The notes under the pieces were generated by a model that was not told where the DNA came from, made no database searches, and was given only the letters and a program-made list of their open reading frames with translations. The translations under genes were made by a program, and so were the position numbers. Below, piece by piece: positions 1-7,669 of a stretch of DNA of 13,789 nt (position 1 is the first letter of the stretch; each line of letters begins with the position of its first letter). This DNA is from CAIOHW01 sp964432565 (GTDB lineage: Bacteria; Bdellovibrionota; UBA1018). The stretch spans positions 1-13,789 of the forward strand of contig CAYSOA010000048.1 of NCBI GenBank assembly GCA_964432565.1. Direction: 5' to 3'.

Positions 1-941
1 AGATGACAAGCCGCGAAGTGTCCGGCGCGAACCTCGCGCCACTCGGGGTCTTCAACATGGCAGCGATCGATCGCCAGTGGGCAGCGACCTGCAAAGCGGC
101 ATCCCGGCTTCAGGTTCACCGGCGTGGGAATCTCTCCCTTGAGTTCGCGGTGCTCGCGCTTTCGTTCGAGCGCCGGGTCGGCCTCGGGATTCGATTCGAT
201 CAAAAGCTGCGTGTAGGGATGGATCGGTCGGAAGTAGACTTCATTTGCCGGCCCAAGCTCGACCATCGAGCCGAGATACATCACCGCCATGCGATCTGAG
301 ACGTAGCGCACCATCGAGAGGTCGTGAGCGATGAAGAGCAGCGTGAGTCCGAACTTGTCCTTCAGGTCGGCCAGCAGGTTGATGACCTGCGCCTGTACCG
401 AGACGTCGAGCGCCGAGATCGGCTCATCGCAGACGACAAACTTCGGTTCGAGGGCAAGAGCGCGGGCAATGCCGATACGCTGGCGCTGCCCACCCGAAAA
501 CTCGTGCGGGTAGCGCGACAGATGGTCACGCGACAGGCCGACCCGTTCGAGCCAGTCACCCACCTTCTGGTCGATCTCGTTCGATTTCCAGAGGCCATGC
601 AGGAGGGGCCCCTCGGCGATGATGTCCCTCACGGTCATTCGCGGGTTGAGCGACGAGTAGGGGTCCTGAAAGATCATCTGAATCTTTCGAGAGTATTTTT
701 TGAAGTCGGCTGCGCCCAGCACCTGGGGCATCTTCTCGCCTTCGAACCAAACCTCGCCCGCCGTCTTGTCGTAGAGCCCGACAATCGTACGGCCGAGCGT
801 CGACTTTCCACAGCCCGACTCACCGACGAGTCCCACGATTTCGTTGGGGGCCACCTTCAGATGGATGCCATCGACGGCATGCACCGTCTTGTCCTTCGCC
901 ACGCGGAAGTGCTTCTTGAGATTGCGAACTTCGAGCATCAT
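1..941 (-). CDS. oppF: Oligopeptide ABC transporter ATP-binding protein OppF, 3' end cut by window
   Basis: Cytoplasmic ATPase of the peptide importer; with OppD it powers uptake through OppB/OppC. The frame runs from ATG at 941 to the window edge with no stop: 313 full codons are visible, and the family's usual length suggests only a few are missing. Visible motifs: Walker A GESGCGKST (residues 40-48), Q-loop IFQDP, signature SGGQRQR (149-155), Walker B FVVCDEP (168-174), and the switch histidine in IAHD (206). The C-terminal oligopeptide-transporter extension has cysteines C281, C287, C294 and C312 in the C-x5-C-x6-C-x17-C spacing shared with OppD. The start codon overlaps the oppD stop as ATGA, and GAGG lies about 7 bases upstream of it. 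The alternative name DppF cannot be excluded, because substrate range is not readable from sequence. Confidence 0.95.
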   Translation of the reverse strand, partial: MMLEVRNLKKHFRVAKDKTVHAVDGIHLKVAPNEIVGLVGESGCGKSTLGRTIVGLYDKTAGEVWFEGEKMPQVLGAADFKKYSRKIQMIFQDPYSSLNPRMTVRDIIAEGPLLHGLWKSNEIDQKVGDWLERVGLSRDHLSRYPHEFSGGQRQRIGIARALALEPKFVVCDEPISALDVSVQAQVINLLADLKDKFGLTLLFIAHDLSMVRYVSDRMAVMYLGSMVELGPANEVYFRPIHPYTQLLIESNPEADPALERKREHRELKGEIPTPVNLKPGCRFAGRCPLAIDRCHVEDPEWREVRAGHFAACH

Positions 942-1987
942 GACGTCACCTCGGCGGAAGTCTTTGCGGCGAGCACGGGCTGCGCCATTTCGGCGGGAGC
1001 CCACTCATGGTGAAGCCAGCAGCGGCTGAAGTGTGCTTCTCCGCGGCTTTGCTTCACTCCGAACTCAATCGGCATTCGAGATTCGCAAACCTTCATGGCC
1101 TGCGGGCAGCGGGCGTAATAGCCGCAGCCGACCGGGGGCTTGAACAGGTCCGGTGGCGAGCCTTCGATCGGAACCAGTCGCTTGTGGGACTTTTCGTCGT
1201 TCTGCGGCATCGCCTGCTGCAGGCCCAGCGTGTAGGGGTGCGACGAACGGTAGAACACGTCGTCCACCGTTCCGTATTCGACCACCTGCCCGGCGTACAT
1301 CACGGCCACATGATCGGCCATCTGGGCGACGACGCCGAGATCGTGCGTGATCAGGATGATCGCCATCTGGTGCTCGCGCTGCAGCCTCTTGAGAAGCTGG
1401 AGGATTTGGGCCTGAATCGTCACATCCAGCGCCGTCGTCGGCTCGTCGGCAATCAGCACCTTGGGGTTGCAGGCGATGGCCATGGCGATCATGGCGCGCT
1501 GGCGCATTCCGCCCGAAAACTGAAACGGATAGAGGTCGACCCGAGTCGAGGCTTCCGGAATCTGCACCATCTCGAGAAGCTCGATGGCGCGCTGTCTTGC
1601 TCGATCCGCCGAATAGCCTTCGTGGATGCGAAGCGTCTCGGCGATCTGCCTGCCCACCGTCATGGTCGGATTCATCGAGGTCATCGGATCCTGAAAGATC
1701 ATTCCGATTTCCTTGCCGCGGATCTGGTTGGCCTCCTTCAGTGAGATATTCAAAATCTCGCTTCCTCGAAGCAGCGCCGAACCCGAGGCGATCCGCCCCG
1801 GAGGCGTGGGAATCAGGCCCATCAGCGACTGGACGGTTACCGACTTTCCGCAGCCCGACTCGCCCACGATGGCGAGCGTCTTTCCGGCATCGACTTCGAA
1901 GTTCACGCCGCGAACCGCCTTGACGACTCCGCCGTACGTATCGAACTCGACATGCAGATCACGAACCTGGAGCAGGGGGGTACTCAT
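938..1987 (-). CDS. oppD: Oligopeptide ABC transporter ATP-binding protein OppD
   Basis: A 349-residue cytoplasmic ATPase, partner of OppF in the peptide importer. Motifs: Walker A GESGCGKSV (42-50; the last position is V instead of S/T, and variation there is common in OppD), Q-loop IFQDP (97-101), signature SGGMRQR (158-164), Walker B VLIADEP (177-183), and H-loop ITHD (H215). The C-terminal extension has C288, C294, C301 and C323, arranged C-x5-C-x6-C-x21-C. In related Opp/Dpp ATPases such cysteines hold an iron-sulfur cluster (established family knowledge; only the cysteines are seen here). The length is normal for the family. The start overlaps the oppC stop as ATGA, with GAGG about 6 bases upstream. 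The stop overlaps the oppF start in the same way, so translation is probably coupled. Confidence 0.96.
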   Translation of the reverse strand: MSTPLLQVRDLHVEFDTYGGVVKAVRGVNFEVDAGKTLAIVGESGCGKSVTVQSLMGLIPTPPGRIASGSALLRGSEILNISLKEANQIRGKEIGMIFQDPMTSMNPTMTVGRQIAETLRIHEGYSADRARQRAIELLEMVQIPEASTRVDLYPFQFSGGMRQRAMIAMAIACNPKVLIADEPTTALDVTIQAQILQLLKRLQREHQMAIILITHDLGVVAQMADHVAVMYAGQVVEYGTVDDVFYRSSHPYTLGLQQAMPQNDEKSHKRLVPIEGSPPDLFKPPVGCGYYARCPQAMKVCESRMPIEFGVKQSRGEAHFSRCWLHHEWAPAEMAQPVLAAKTSAEVTS

Positions 1988-3375
1988 TCTCGGCCTCGCA
2001 TTTTCGGGTCGAGGGCGTCGCGCAGTCCGTCGCCCAGAAGGTTGAACGCCAGCACCGTGATGCTGATGAAGACGGCTGGAACCAGAAACTCATGAGGATG
2101 GGTCAGGAAGGTCTTGATGCCGTCATCACAGAGGCTGCCCCACGAAGGAGTGGGCGGCACGACCCCCATTCCGATGAAGGAAAGGAAGGCCTCGGTAAAG
2201 ATGGTGGAAGGAATCGCAAAGGTCAGCGAGACCAAAATCACGCCGAGCGTATTGGGAACCAGATGCCGCATCAGAAGGTATCCGGTTCGGGCTCCCATCA
2301 GGCGTGCGGCCTGGACGTATTCGCTCTCGCGAAGCTGCAGGATCTGGCCTCGGGCCAGTCGGGCCGAGGAGGTCCACGACAGAGCGACCAGTGCTACGAT
2401 CAGCGGAAAGACTCCGCTCTCGCCAGGGCCGACTCCGAAGGCGATTCTAAAGAGAATCATGAAGAGAAGAAACGGTAGCGCAATGACGAGGTCGGTTGCG
2501 CGCATGATCAGCAGGTCCGCCCGGCCTCCGAGGTATCCCGCGAGACCACCGATGAGGACACCCAGAAAAATATAGATGATCGGCGCGAAAAATCCGATCG
2601 ACAGAGACACCCGGGCGCCGGCGATGATGCGGGCCAGAAGGTCGCGCCCCAGATAGTCGGTGCCAAAGGGATGTGCCGGAAGGTGCACTTCCTGTCCTGC
2701 CTGGATCTCGGCCGCGTATCGCCGTGCCTCGCTTTGCTTCAGGGCGAGGCGGGTGCGAACTTCAATCGTGCGCGCCTGCTCTGCCTCTTCTTCTCCATTC
2801 ATCAGCGGGACGACCGAGTAATGGTAGGTCATGGGCTCGAGGTTCAGGCGATCGCGATAGCGAGACTGTTCGCTTCCTTTCAGTTCGGCCAGTGGGAGGC
2901 CGAAATCGTGCCGTGGTGACGGCTTCACTTCGTTTCGGTAGATCACGTACCCTTCGGCTCCCGAAACGGGGGACCACTGCAGTTCGACGCCACGGGTATG
3001 TGGCGTTCCCAGTACCAGAAGGCTCCTCTCCGTCATCGCATCCATTGCATCAGAGGAGCCTCCTGCTTCTGACGGTTCCACCGCGCTCTCTTCAGGTGAA
3101 TCGGAAACCACGAGCGCCCTCATTCCGAGGGTGGGAGGAAGCGAGATCTCGGAAAGATTCTGCTGCGAAGGGCTCTGCGGCCAGAGAATCGGCCCGAGCG
3201 TGGTCAGTAGAAACAGCGCCGCAACGATATAGAGCGAGGCCAGCGCCTGGCGGTTCTTCTTGAGACGCATCCACGCATCCTGCCAGTAGCTGAGCGAGGG
3301 GCGCGAAAGCTGCTGGATCGTTCCGCTGCGGACCGCCGAGACAAATTCTGAACGGGTCAGTGCATCCGTCTTCAT
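1984..3375 (-). CDS. oppC: Oligopeptide ABC transporter permease OppC with a fibronectin-III-like insert
   Basis: Inner-membrane permease of the peptide importer. At 463 residues it is about 150-160 longer than a usual OppC (near 300). The frame is intact: cytoplasmic N-terminus, TM1 at about 43-64, then an extra segment at about 67-234, then the conserved HPFGTDYLGRD (235-245) that normally follows TM1 closely. After that come the transmembrane core, the EAA loop that docks on the ATPases (about 352-375, with EYVQAARLMGA and HLVPN), and the family C-terminus LGDGLRDALDP. The insert starts with a Ser/Glu-rich stretch (91-116). Residues about 118-207 look like a fibronectin type III fold (VELQWSPVSGAEGYVIYRN, later TYHYSVVPL). 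By topology the insert faces the periplasm. ATGA overlaps join it to oppB and oppD, and GGAAAGG lies 7 bases before the start. Confidence 0.94.
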   Translation of the reverse strand: MKTDALTRSEFVSAVRSGTIQQLSRPSLSYWQDAWMRLKKNRQALASLYIVAALFLLTTLGPILWPQSPSQQNLSEISLPPTLGMRALVVSDSPEESAVEPSEAGGSSDAMDAMTERSLLVLGTPHTRGVELQWSPVSGAEGYVIYRNEVKPSPRHDFGLPLAELKGSEQSRYRDRLNLEPMTYHYSVVPLMNGEEEAEQARTIEVRTRLALKQSEARRYAAEIQAGQEVHLPAHPFGTDYLGRDLLARIIAGARVSLSIGFFAPIIYIFLGVLIGGLAGYLGGRADLLIMRATDLVIALPFLLFMILFRIAFGVGPGESGVFPLIVALVALSWTSSARLARGQILQLRESEYVQAARLMGARTGYLLMRHLVPNTLGVILVSLTFAIPSTIFTEAFLSFIGMGVVPPTPSWGSLCDDGIKTFLTHPHEFLVPAVFISITVLAFNLLGDGLRDALDPKMRGRE

Positions 3376-4316
3376 CCTGAGGCCTTTCCAAGTTTGATGC
3401 GCGGATCAATGAGCGCGTAGACGATATCGACGAGAATCACCATGGCGACCAGGTAGGCACCGTAGAAGACAGTGAGTCCCATGATGACCGTGTAGTCGAG
3501 CTGCTGAACGGCCTGAACAAAATAGCGTCCGAGGCCGGGAATCGCAAAGACGCTTTCGACGACGAAGCCGCCGGTCGTGATGGCGGCGATCGCGGGGCCC
3601 AGCACCGTGATGACGGGCAGAATCGCGTTTCGAATCTGGTGCGAGAAGAAGATTCCCACGGGAGAGACGCCCTTTGCCTTGGCTGTGCGAATGTAGTCGG
3701 CATTGACCACTTCGAGCATCGATGACCGCATCAATCTCGTCAGAAACGACATCGTGCCCAGCCCCAGTGCGATGGCCGGGAGCACGGCATGGGTCAGACC
3801 GCCCCACCCGGCCACGGCAAAAAGCTGCAGTCCGAAGCTCTTGTTGAGCTCGGTCACACCGAGCTGCATGAGTGCGGCGACCACGAAGCTCGGAACCGAG
3901 ACCCCGAAGATCACGGCCAGCATGATGAGCTTATCCGGCCACCGGTTTCGGTAAAGCGCCGTGAGCGAGCCCCAGAGGATTCCTCCGGCGGCGGCAATGG
4001 CGATGGCGAAAATACCCAGGATGGCCGAGATCGGAAAGTGTTCGCGGATGATGTCGTTCACCGAGCGATTGGCCTGGGTAAAGGAGATGCCGAAGTCTCC
4101 CTTCAGCATGTTCTTCATGTAGACCGCATACTGGGTGGTCACCGGCTGGTCGAGACCGTACTTGGCTTCGAGGTTCCTGCGCACTTCGGGGGCGATGGCC
4201 TTGCCCTTGCTGAGGGGGTCACCGGGAACCGCATGCATGGCGACGAAAGTGGCCGTAGCGATGAAGAAGACGGTGACGATTCCCGAGGCGATCTGCTTGA
4301 GAGCGTACTGGAACAT
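3372..4316 (-). CDS. oppB: Oligopeptide ABC transporter permease OppB
   Basis: A 314-residue inner-membrane permease of normal family length that pairs with OppC to form the peptide channel. TM1 lies at about 9-29, followed by the conserved VPGDP (30-34) and the periplasmic KYGLDQP and GDFGISF motifs typical of OppB/DppB. About five further membrane segments follow. The EAA loop begins at DYIRTAKAKG (207-216), and the C-terminus ends in the family-type DPRIKLG. The gene starts 12 bases after the oppA stop, with AAGG in the short gap, and its TGA overlaps the oppC start (ATGA). It is thus in one operon with the binding protein and the ATPases. OppB and DppB cannot be told apart with certainty from the sequence. 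Confidence 0.96.
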   Translation of the reverse strand: MFQYALKQIASGIVTVFFIATATFVAMHAVPGDPLSKGKAIAPEVRRNLEAKYGLDQPVTTQYAVYMKNMLKGDFGISFTQANRSVNDIIREHFPISAILGIFAIAIAAAGGILWGSLTALYRNRWPDKLIMLAVIFGVSVPSFVVAALMQLGVTELNKSFGLQLFAVAGWGGLTHAVLPAIALGLGTMSFLTRLMRSSMLEVVNADYIRTAKAKGVSPVGIFFSHQIRNAILPVITVLGPAIAAITTGGFVVESVFAIPGLGRYFVQAVQQLDYTVIMGLTVFYGAYLVAMVILVDIVYALIDPRIKLGKASG

Positions 4317-4328
4317 GATCTGCCCTTT

Positions 4329-5948
4329 CTAGTTTCGAATCGTGGCCGTGGTGAAGTCGGGATCAAAGCCGACTGCCCGGCGCCCGACACTGACGAGTCG
4401 ATCACTCTGCGTGTAGACCACGCTGCGTTCGTAAAGCGGAAGAATCGGCATCTCTTCGAGCAGGATTTTTTCTGCTTCTGCCATGGCGTCCATTCGCACG
4501 ACCGAGTTGGTGGTGGATTGCGCCTGTCGAATCAGGGCGTCGTATCGGGGGTTCCTCCAGTGGCCGCGATTGTTCTCGTTCCAGGAGGTCATCAGATCGG
4601 CAAAGGTCATCGGATCGTTGTAATCGGGACCCCAGCCTGCCGACACGATGTCGAACTCGCCTGCCGACATCTTGGCCAGACGCTGCTTGAAGATCTGCTT
4701 GTCGATCTTGAGGGTGATTCCGAGCTGGGTTTGCAGCAGGTTCTGAAAGTACTCGGCCTCCTTCGAGGCTCCGGGACTGTCTCCGGTCAGCCAGACCAGC
4801 GTCGGAGGCTCCTTCAGCTTGAGCTCCCTCATGGCCTCGCTGAGGTGTTTCTTGGCCAGCGTCAGGTTCGGTTTCAGCGCAGTCAGAGGATAGTCCTCGC
4901 GAAAAAGGCTGTTTTTTCCTGCGATCCACGCCGGAATCAGACTTCTGCCTACGACCGTTCCCGGGATGCTGACAACCTTGTCGACGTACTCGTCTCCGTC
5001 AAAGGCCAGCTGGATGGCTCGCCTGAGGTTCTTGTTTCCCGTGATTCGGCCCTTCCGGAAGTTGTATTCAAGGTAAAAGACCGTTCCATCCGAATACTTC
5101 TTCATTCGGAAGCGTTCGCGCATCGCCGTGCGAAGCGTGGTTTTTCCGAGACTGACGAGGTCGATCTTCTTGTCGGTGAAGAGGTTGAGCTGGGCGCTCA
5201 GGTCGGGAGTGATGTACGGAATGTCGATTGCGGCGATCTTGACCGAATCGGCATTCCAATAGACGGAGTTTTTTTCCAGCCTGAGCGATGCCCCGTGCAC
5301 CCACTGGGTCAGACGAAAGGGGCCGTTGTAGAGCAGCTTGTCGGCATCCGCTCCATAGCGCTCGCCGTGAAGCTTGTGGAAGTCTTCGCGAACCGGAAAG
5401 TAGGTCGCGAAGGACATCAGCGAAAGAAAGTATCCGCAGGGCTGCTCGAACGTGACCTTCAGGGTGCGGTCGTCGAGGGCCTGCACGCCTAGAGTTTCGA
5501 CGGCGGCTTTTTTCGAGACGATTTTCTCTGCATTTTTGACGGGAAACAAAATGAAGGCGTATTCGGAAGCGTTGGCTGGGTCGACGACCGTTCGCCAGGC
5601 GTAGACGAAATCGTGGGCGGTGACCGGTTTTCCGTCACTCCACTTCGCCGTCGGACGCAGGTGGAAGGTGGCGCCCGCATCGGTGATTTCCCAGCGCTCG
5701 GCAACGGCGGGCGAGGGTTTGCCGTCTTTTCCGGCCCGAGTCAGTCCTTCCATGACATGCCCGAGGATGAAAAAGCTCTCGCTGTCGGTGGCCTTGGTGC
5801 CATTCAAGTCTGGAGGCTCGGCGCCCATGGCGATCGTGACGGTATTGGGCTTGGGGGGCTCCGTGGTGCATCCTGACACCAGCAGGGCGAGTGCAAAGCA
5901 GCTCGTCAGAGTGCCAAAAAGCTTAAGATTTCCAGCGAGATGACTCAT
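4329..5948 (-). CDS. oppA: Peptide-binding lipoprotein OppA (SBP_bac_5 family)
   Basis: A 539-residue solute-binding protein that captures peptides and delivers them to OppB/C. The start ATG at 5948 is chosen because a strong Shine-Dalgarno GGAGGGG lies 4 bases upstream and a signal peptide begins there. The frame is open further upstream but would run into the PAP2 gene. The signal peptide ends in the lipobox V-S-G-C with the lipidated cysteine at 27, followed by T-T, so the protein is probably membrane-anchored rather than freely periplasmic. Family features in order: EPPDLNG near the N-terminus, LRPTAKWSDGKPVTAHDFVYAWR, YNGPFRL, and the C-terminal SAGWGPDYNDPMTF and HWRNPRYDALI segments typical of OppA/MppA-like proteins. 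It is the first gene of the opp operon. Exact peptide preference cannot be read from the sequence. Confidence 0.95.
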   Translation of the reverse strand: MSHLAGNLKLFGTLTSCFALALLVSGCTTEPPKPNTVTIAMGAEPPDLNGTKATDSESFFILGHVMEGLTRAGKDGKPSPAVAERWEITDAGATFHLRPTAKWSDGKPVTAHDFVYAWRTVVDPANASEYAFILFPVKNAEKIVSKKAAVETLGVQALDDRTLKVTFEQPCGYFLSLMSFATYFPVREDFHKLHGERYGADADKLLYNGPFRLTQWVHGASLRLEKNSVYWNADSVKIAAIDIPYITPDLSAQLNLFTDKKIDLVSLGKTTLRTAMRERFRMKKYSDGTVFYLEYNFRKGRITGNKNLRRAIQLAFDGDEYVDKVVSIPGTVVGRSLIPAWIAGKNSLFREDYPLTALKPNLTLAKKHLSEAMRELKLKEPPTLVWLTGDSPGASKEAEYFQNLLQTQLGITLKIDKQIFKQRLAKMSAGEFDIVSAGWGPDYNDPMTFADLMTSWNENNRGHWRNPRYDALIRQAQSTTNSVVRMDAMAEAEKILLEEMPILPLYERSVVYTQSDRLVSVGRRAVGFDPDFTTATIRN

Positions 5949-5952
5949 TTTT

Positions 5953-5959
5953 CCCCTCC
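5953..5959 (-). promoter_or_regulatory. Strong ribosome binding site of oppA
   Basis: GGAGGGG, read on the minus strand, ends 4 bases before the ATG at 5948. It decides the oppA start in favour of the lipoprotein signal peptide over any upstream ATG in the same open frame. Confidence 0.85.
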
Positions 5960-6028
5960 GAAGTGCGTACCAAAGCGGTAGCAGAGGAGAATTCAAAAGG
6001 CAAAAAAACGGTATCCAGTCCCTTGTGG

Positions 6029-6541
6029 TTAAATCAGAGCCATTCCCAGGCCGAGGATCGTGCCGATCAGGACATCGAGTGGATAGTGGGCGCCGACATG
6101 GATGCGCGAGTAGCTGATGGCCGAGGCATAGAGGATCCAGATGGGCCAGCCCCAGCCGAGCATCAGGCCCATGCTGGCGCACACGACCCACGCACAGGCC
6201 GTGTGCGACGACGGAAACGAATAGGGGTCGGGGTTCTTGAGCAGTGACTGAAAGTCGTTCATGGCGACCGAGGGCCTCGGGCGGCGAGAGAGCGTCTTGA
6301 TTGCAAAGCAGAGTGCGAGAGTTGCGAGAAGTTTGGGAAGGATGTGGAGGGCGAGGGTTCGGTAGGGGCCTCCGGCGGCAAGGGCGGCGAGAGAGAGCGT
6401 GGTCCAGCTCTGCCAGTCCCCCGACCGCGTGAATCCTCGCATCAGTCTGTCGATTGTCGGCCGCCTGAGGGTGCTGAACCAGCGAAGGACCGTTCGATCA
6501 AGCTCGGTAATACTAATGAAAGTGCGGGCGAGGGCGCTCAT
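6029..6541 (-). CDS. PAP2-superfamily membrane phosphatase
   Basis: A 170-residue membrane protein with all three acid-phosphatase motifs of the PAP2 superfamily: K-x6-RP (K82 to R89-P90), PSSH (110-113, within YSFPSSHTA), and SR-x5-H-x3-D (S145, R146, H152, D156). Catalytic histidines H113 and H152 and the phosphate-binding K82 and R89 are therefore present. Hydrophobic segments surround them, so the active site probably faces the periplasm. Known relatives dephosphorylate undecaprenyl pyrophosphate, phosphatidic acid or phosphatidylglycerol phosphate; the substrate here is not determinable. The gene sits 80 bases upstream of oppA on the same strand. No good Shine-Dalgarno precedes the ATG at 6541, so the start is less sure than the family assignment. 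Confidence 0.9.
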   Translation of the reverse strand: MSALARTFISITELDRTVLRWFSTLRRPTIDRLMRGFTRSGDWQSWTTLSLAALAAGGPYRTLALHILPKLLATLALCFAIKTLSRRPRPSVAMNDFQSLLKNPDPYSFPSSHTACAWVVCASMGLMLGWGWPIWILYASAISYSRIHVGAHYPLDVLIGTILGLGMALI

Positions 6542-6628
6542 ATGCTGAGAAGTTATCGGTCGCCTGCGCCTCGAAACCAGTCAGGGTTTGGTTAGGAAAG
6601 TGTCAATGCTGCGCCGGGCCGCCAAAAG

Positions 6629-7669
6629 TTACCGGATACCGGTGATTCGGTAGAGACTGCCGTCGAAGACGATATTGGCGCCTTCCTTCTTTCGAAGCTG
6701 GTTGATGGCCGTGTAGAGGCGCGAACAGTAGGAAGGATCGAGCGCTTGATCACCCCAGACGTGTGCGATGAGCTCGTCTCTTGTGGCGGGGCCTTCCGAG
6801 AGTCGGCGCAGGATCTTCCCGCTGATCGACTCTTTCTTAACCTTGTGCACCGGCCACGGAACGATTGCGAGTGGGTGCCCTTCGGGGGGCTGGGGTTTCT
6901 TGCCCGAGACGAGGGATTGAAAAGCCTCGAAGTAGGGCTTCACTTTTCCGTCCTTGAAGTGAACCTTTCCGGCCGCGATCTGGGCATCGCCGACATGCCC
7001 GGCGATGAGATGAAGGATTGCAAGAACGGTATGGGCCACGGCGCGGTCCTCCGGGCAGCCGTCCCGTTCGTAGGCGGCTGCAGCTCCGAGGGCTTCGGCG
7101 AGGGCTTCCTCGAAGCGACCGGCGTCCATCAGTTGAATCGTCCGTCCCTTGCGGATATTTCCCACCAGGTCGTCAAAGCCCCCTCGTAGCGCGGCCTGTT
7201 CGAGCGAGTAAAGCGTACCAATCAGGTAGGTTTCGAGAGTGCACAAAAAAATCTCTGCATTGATGCGCGCGCGAAGCTCGCGATGGCGGTCCGGAGTGCC
7301 GGAGAAGTGCTCGGCCGCCGCGAGAGCCGCTGTGCGAGCCTCGTCGAACCGGCCCTGTTTCCCCAATTTCATGGCTTCGAGTGCCTGGGCATCGCCCATT
7401 AGAATCTGATCGAGCTCTGGGTCTCCTGAGCGAGCCTGAAAGCTCTGGAGAAGGGAGTCAAAGTCGGCATATTTTCCAGCCTTGAGCAGGCGACGCGCTT
7501 CGAGAAGCCGACGAGCGTGTTCGTGCAGATCGACCTCTTCTGGTCGTGTCGCTCCATTGTTCGCCAGACCCGAAAGCGCCTTATAGACCGCGATTGAAGG
7601 TAATGGCTCGTGCCCATCCAGAAGAGCCACGCATTGCCAGTCGGTCAGGGTGAAAACGTCGACCTTCAT
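6629..7669 (-). CDS. TPR-like repeat protein with C-terminal winged-helix DNA-binding domain
   Basis: A 346-residue cytoplasmic protein with no signal peptide. The middle (about 45-250) is helical and alanine-rich, with TPR-like units such as ARRLLKAGKYADFDSLL, GKQGRFDEARTAALAAAEHF and DAGRFEEALAEALGAAAAYE. The last 65 residues (about 280-343) resemble an OmpR/PhoB-type winged helix: an ISGKILRRL first helix, RDELIAHVWG second helix, SRLYTAINQLRKK as probable recognition helix (about 313-328), and the wing strand IVFDGSLYRI. No receiver domain is present. The start ATG overlaps the stop of the upstream secreted protease as ATGA, with GGAG about 10 bases before it, suggesting coupled translation. 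Its probable role is transcriptional regulation, or signal sensing through the repeats. The TPR and winged-helix calls are by eye, and the family is not recognised. Confidence 0.8.
   Translation of the reverse strand: MKVDVFTLTDWQCVALLDGHEPLPSIAVYKALSGLANNGATRPEEVDLHEHARRLLEARRLLKAGKYADFDSLLQSFQARSGDPELDQILMGDAQALEAMKLGKQGRFDEARTAALAAAEHFSGTPDRHRELRARINAEIFLCTLETYLIGTLYSLEQAALRGGFDDLVGNIRKGRTIQLMDAGRFEEALAEALGAAAAYERDGCPEDRAVAHTVLAILHLIAGHVGDAQIAAGKVHFKDGKVKPYFEAFQSLVSGKKPQPPEGHPLAIVPWPVHKVKKESISGKILRRLSEGPATRDELIAHVWGDQALDPSYCSRLYTAINQLRKKEGANIVFDGSLYRITGIR

Noticed and set aside
3789..5492. Long open frame of 567 codons on the plus strand
   Set aside because: It lies antisense to oppA and oppB, whose family motifs are unmistakable. 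Its peptide has no recognisable domain and reflects the GC-biased codon pattern of the real genes.
6001..6028. Run of A (T on the minus strand) after the PAP2 gene as a Rho-independent terminator
   Set aside because: No stable GC-rich stem precedes the T run on the minus strand.
5949..6191. Upstream extension of the oppA frame to an ATG at 6191
   Set aside because: It overlaps the PAP2 gene, encodes no conserved sequence, and would bury the lipoprotein signal peptide. GGAGGGG directly before 5948 fixes the start.
6601..6606. Perfect minus-strand TTGACA as a -35 box before the PAP2 gene
   Set aside because: No acceptable -10 box lies 15 to 19 bases downstream, so it is not reported as a promoter.
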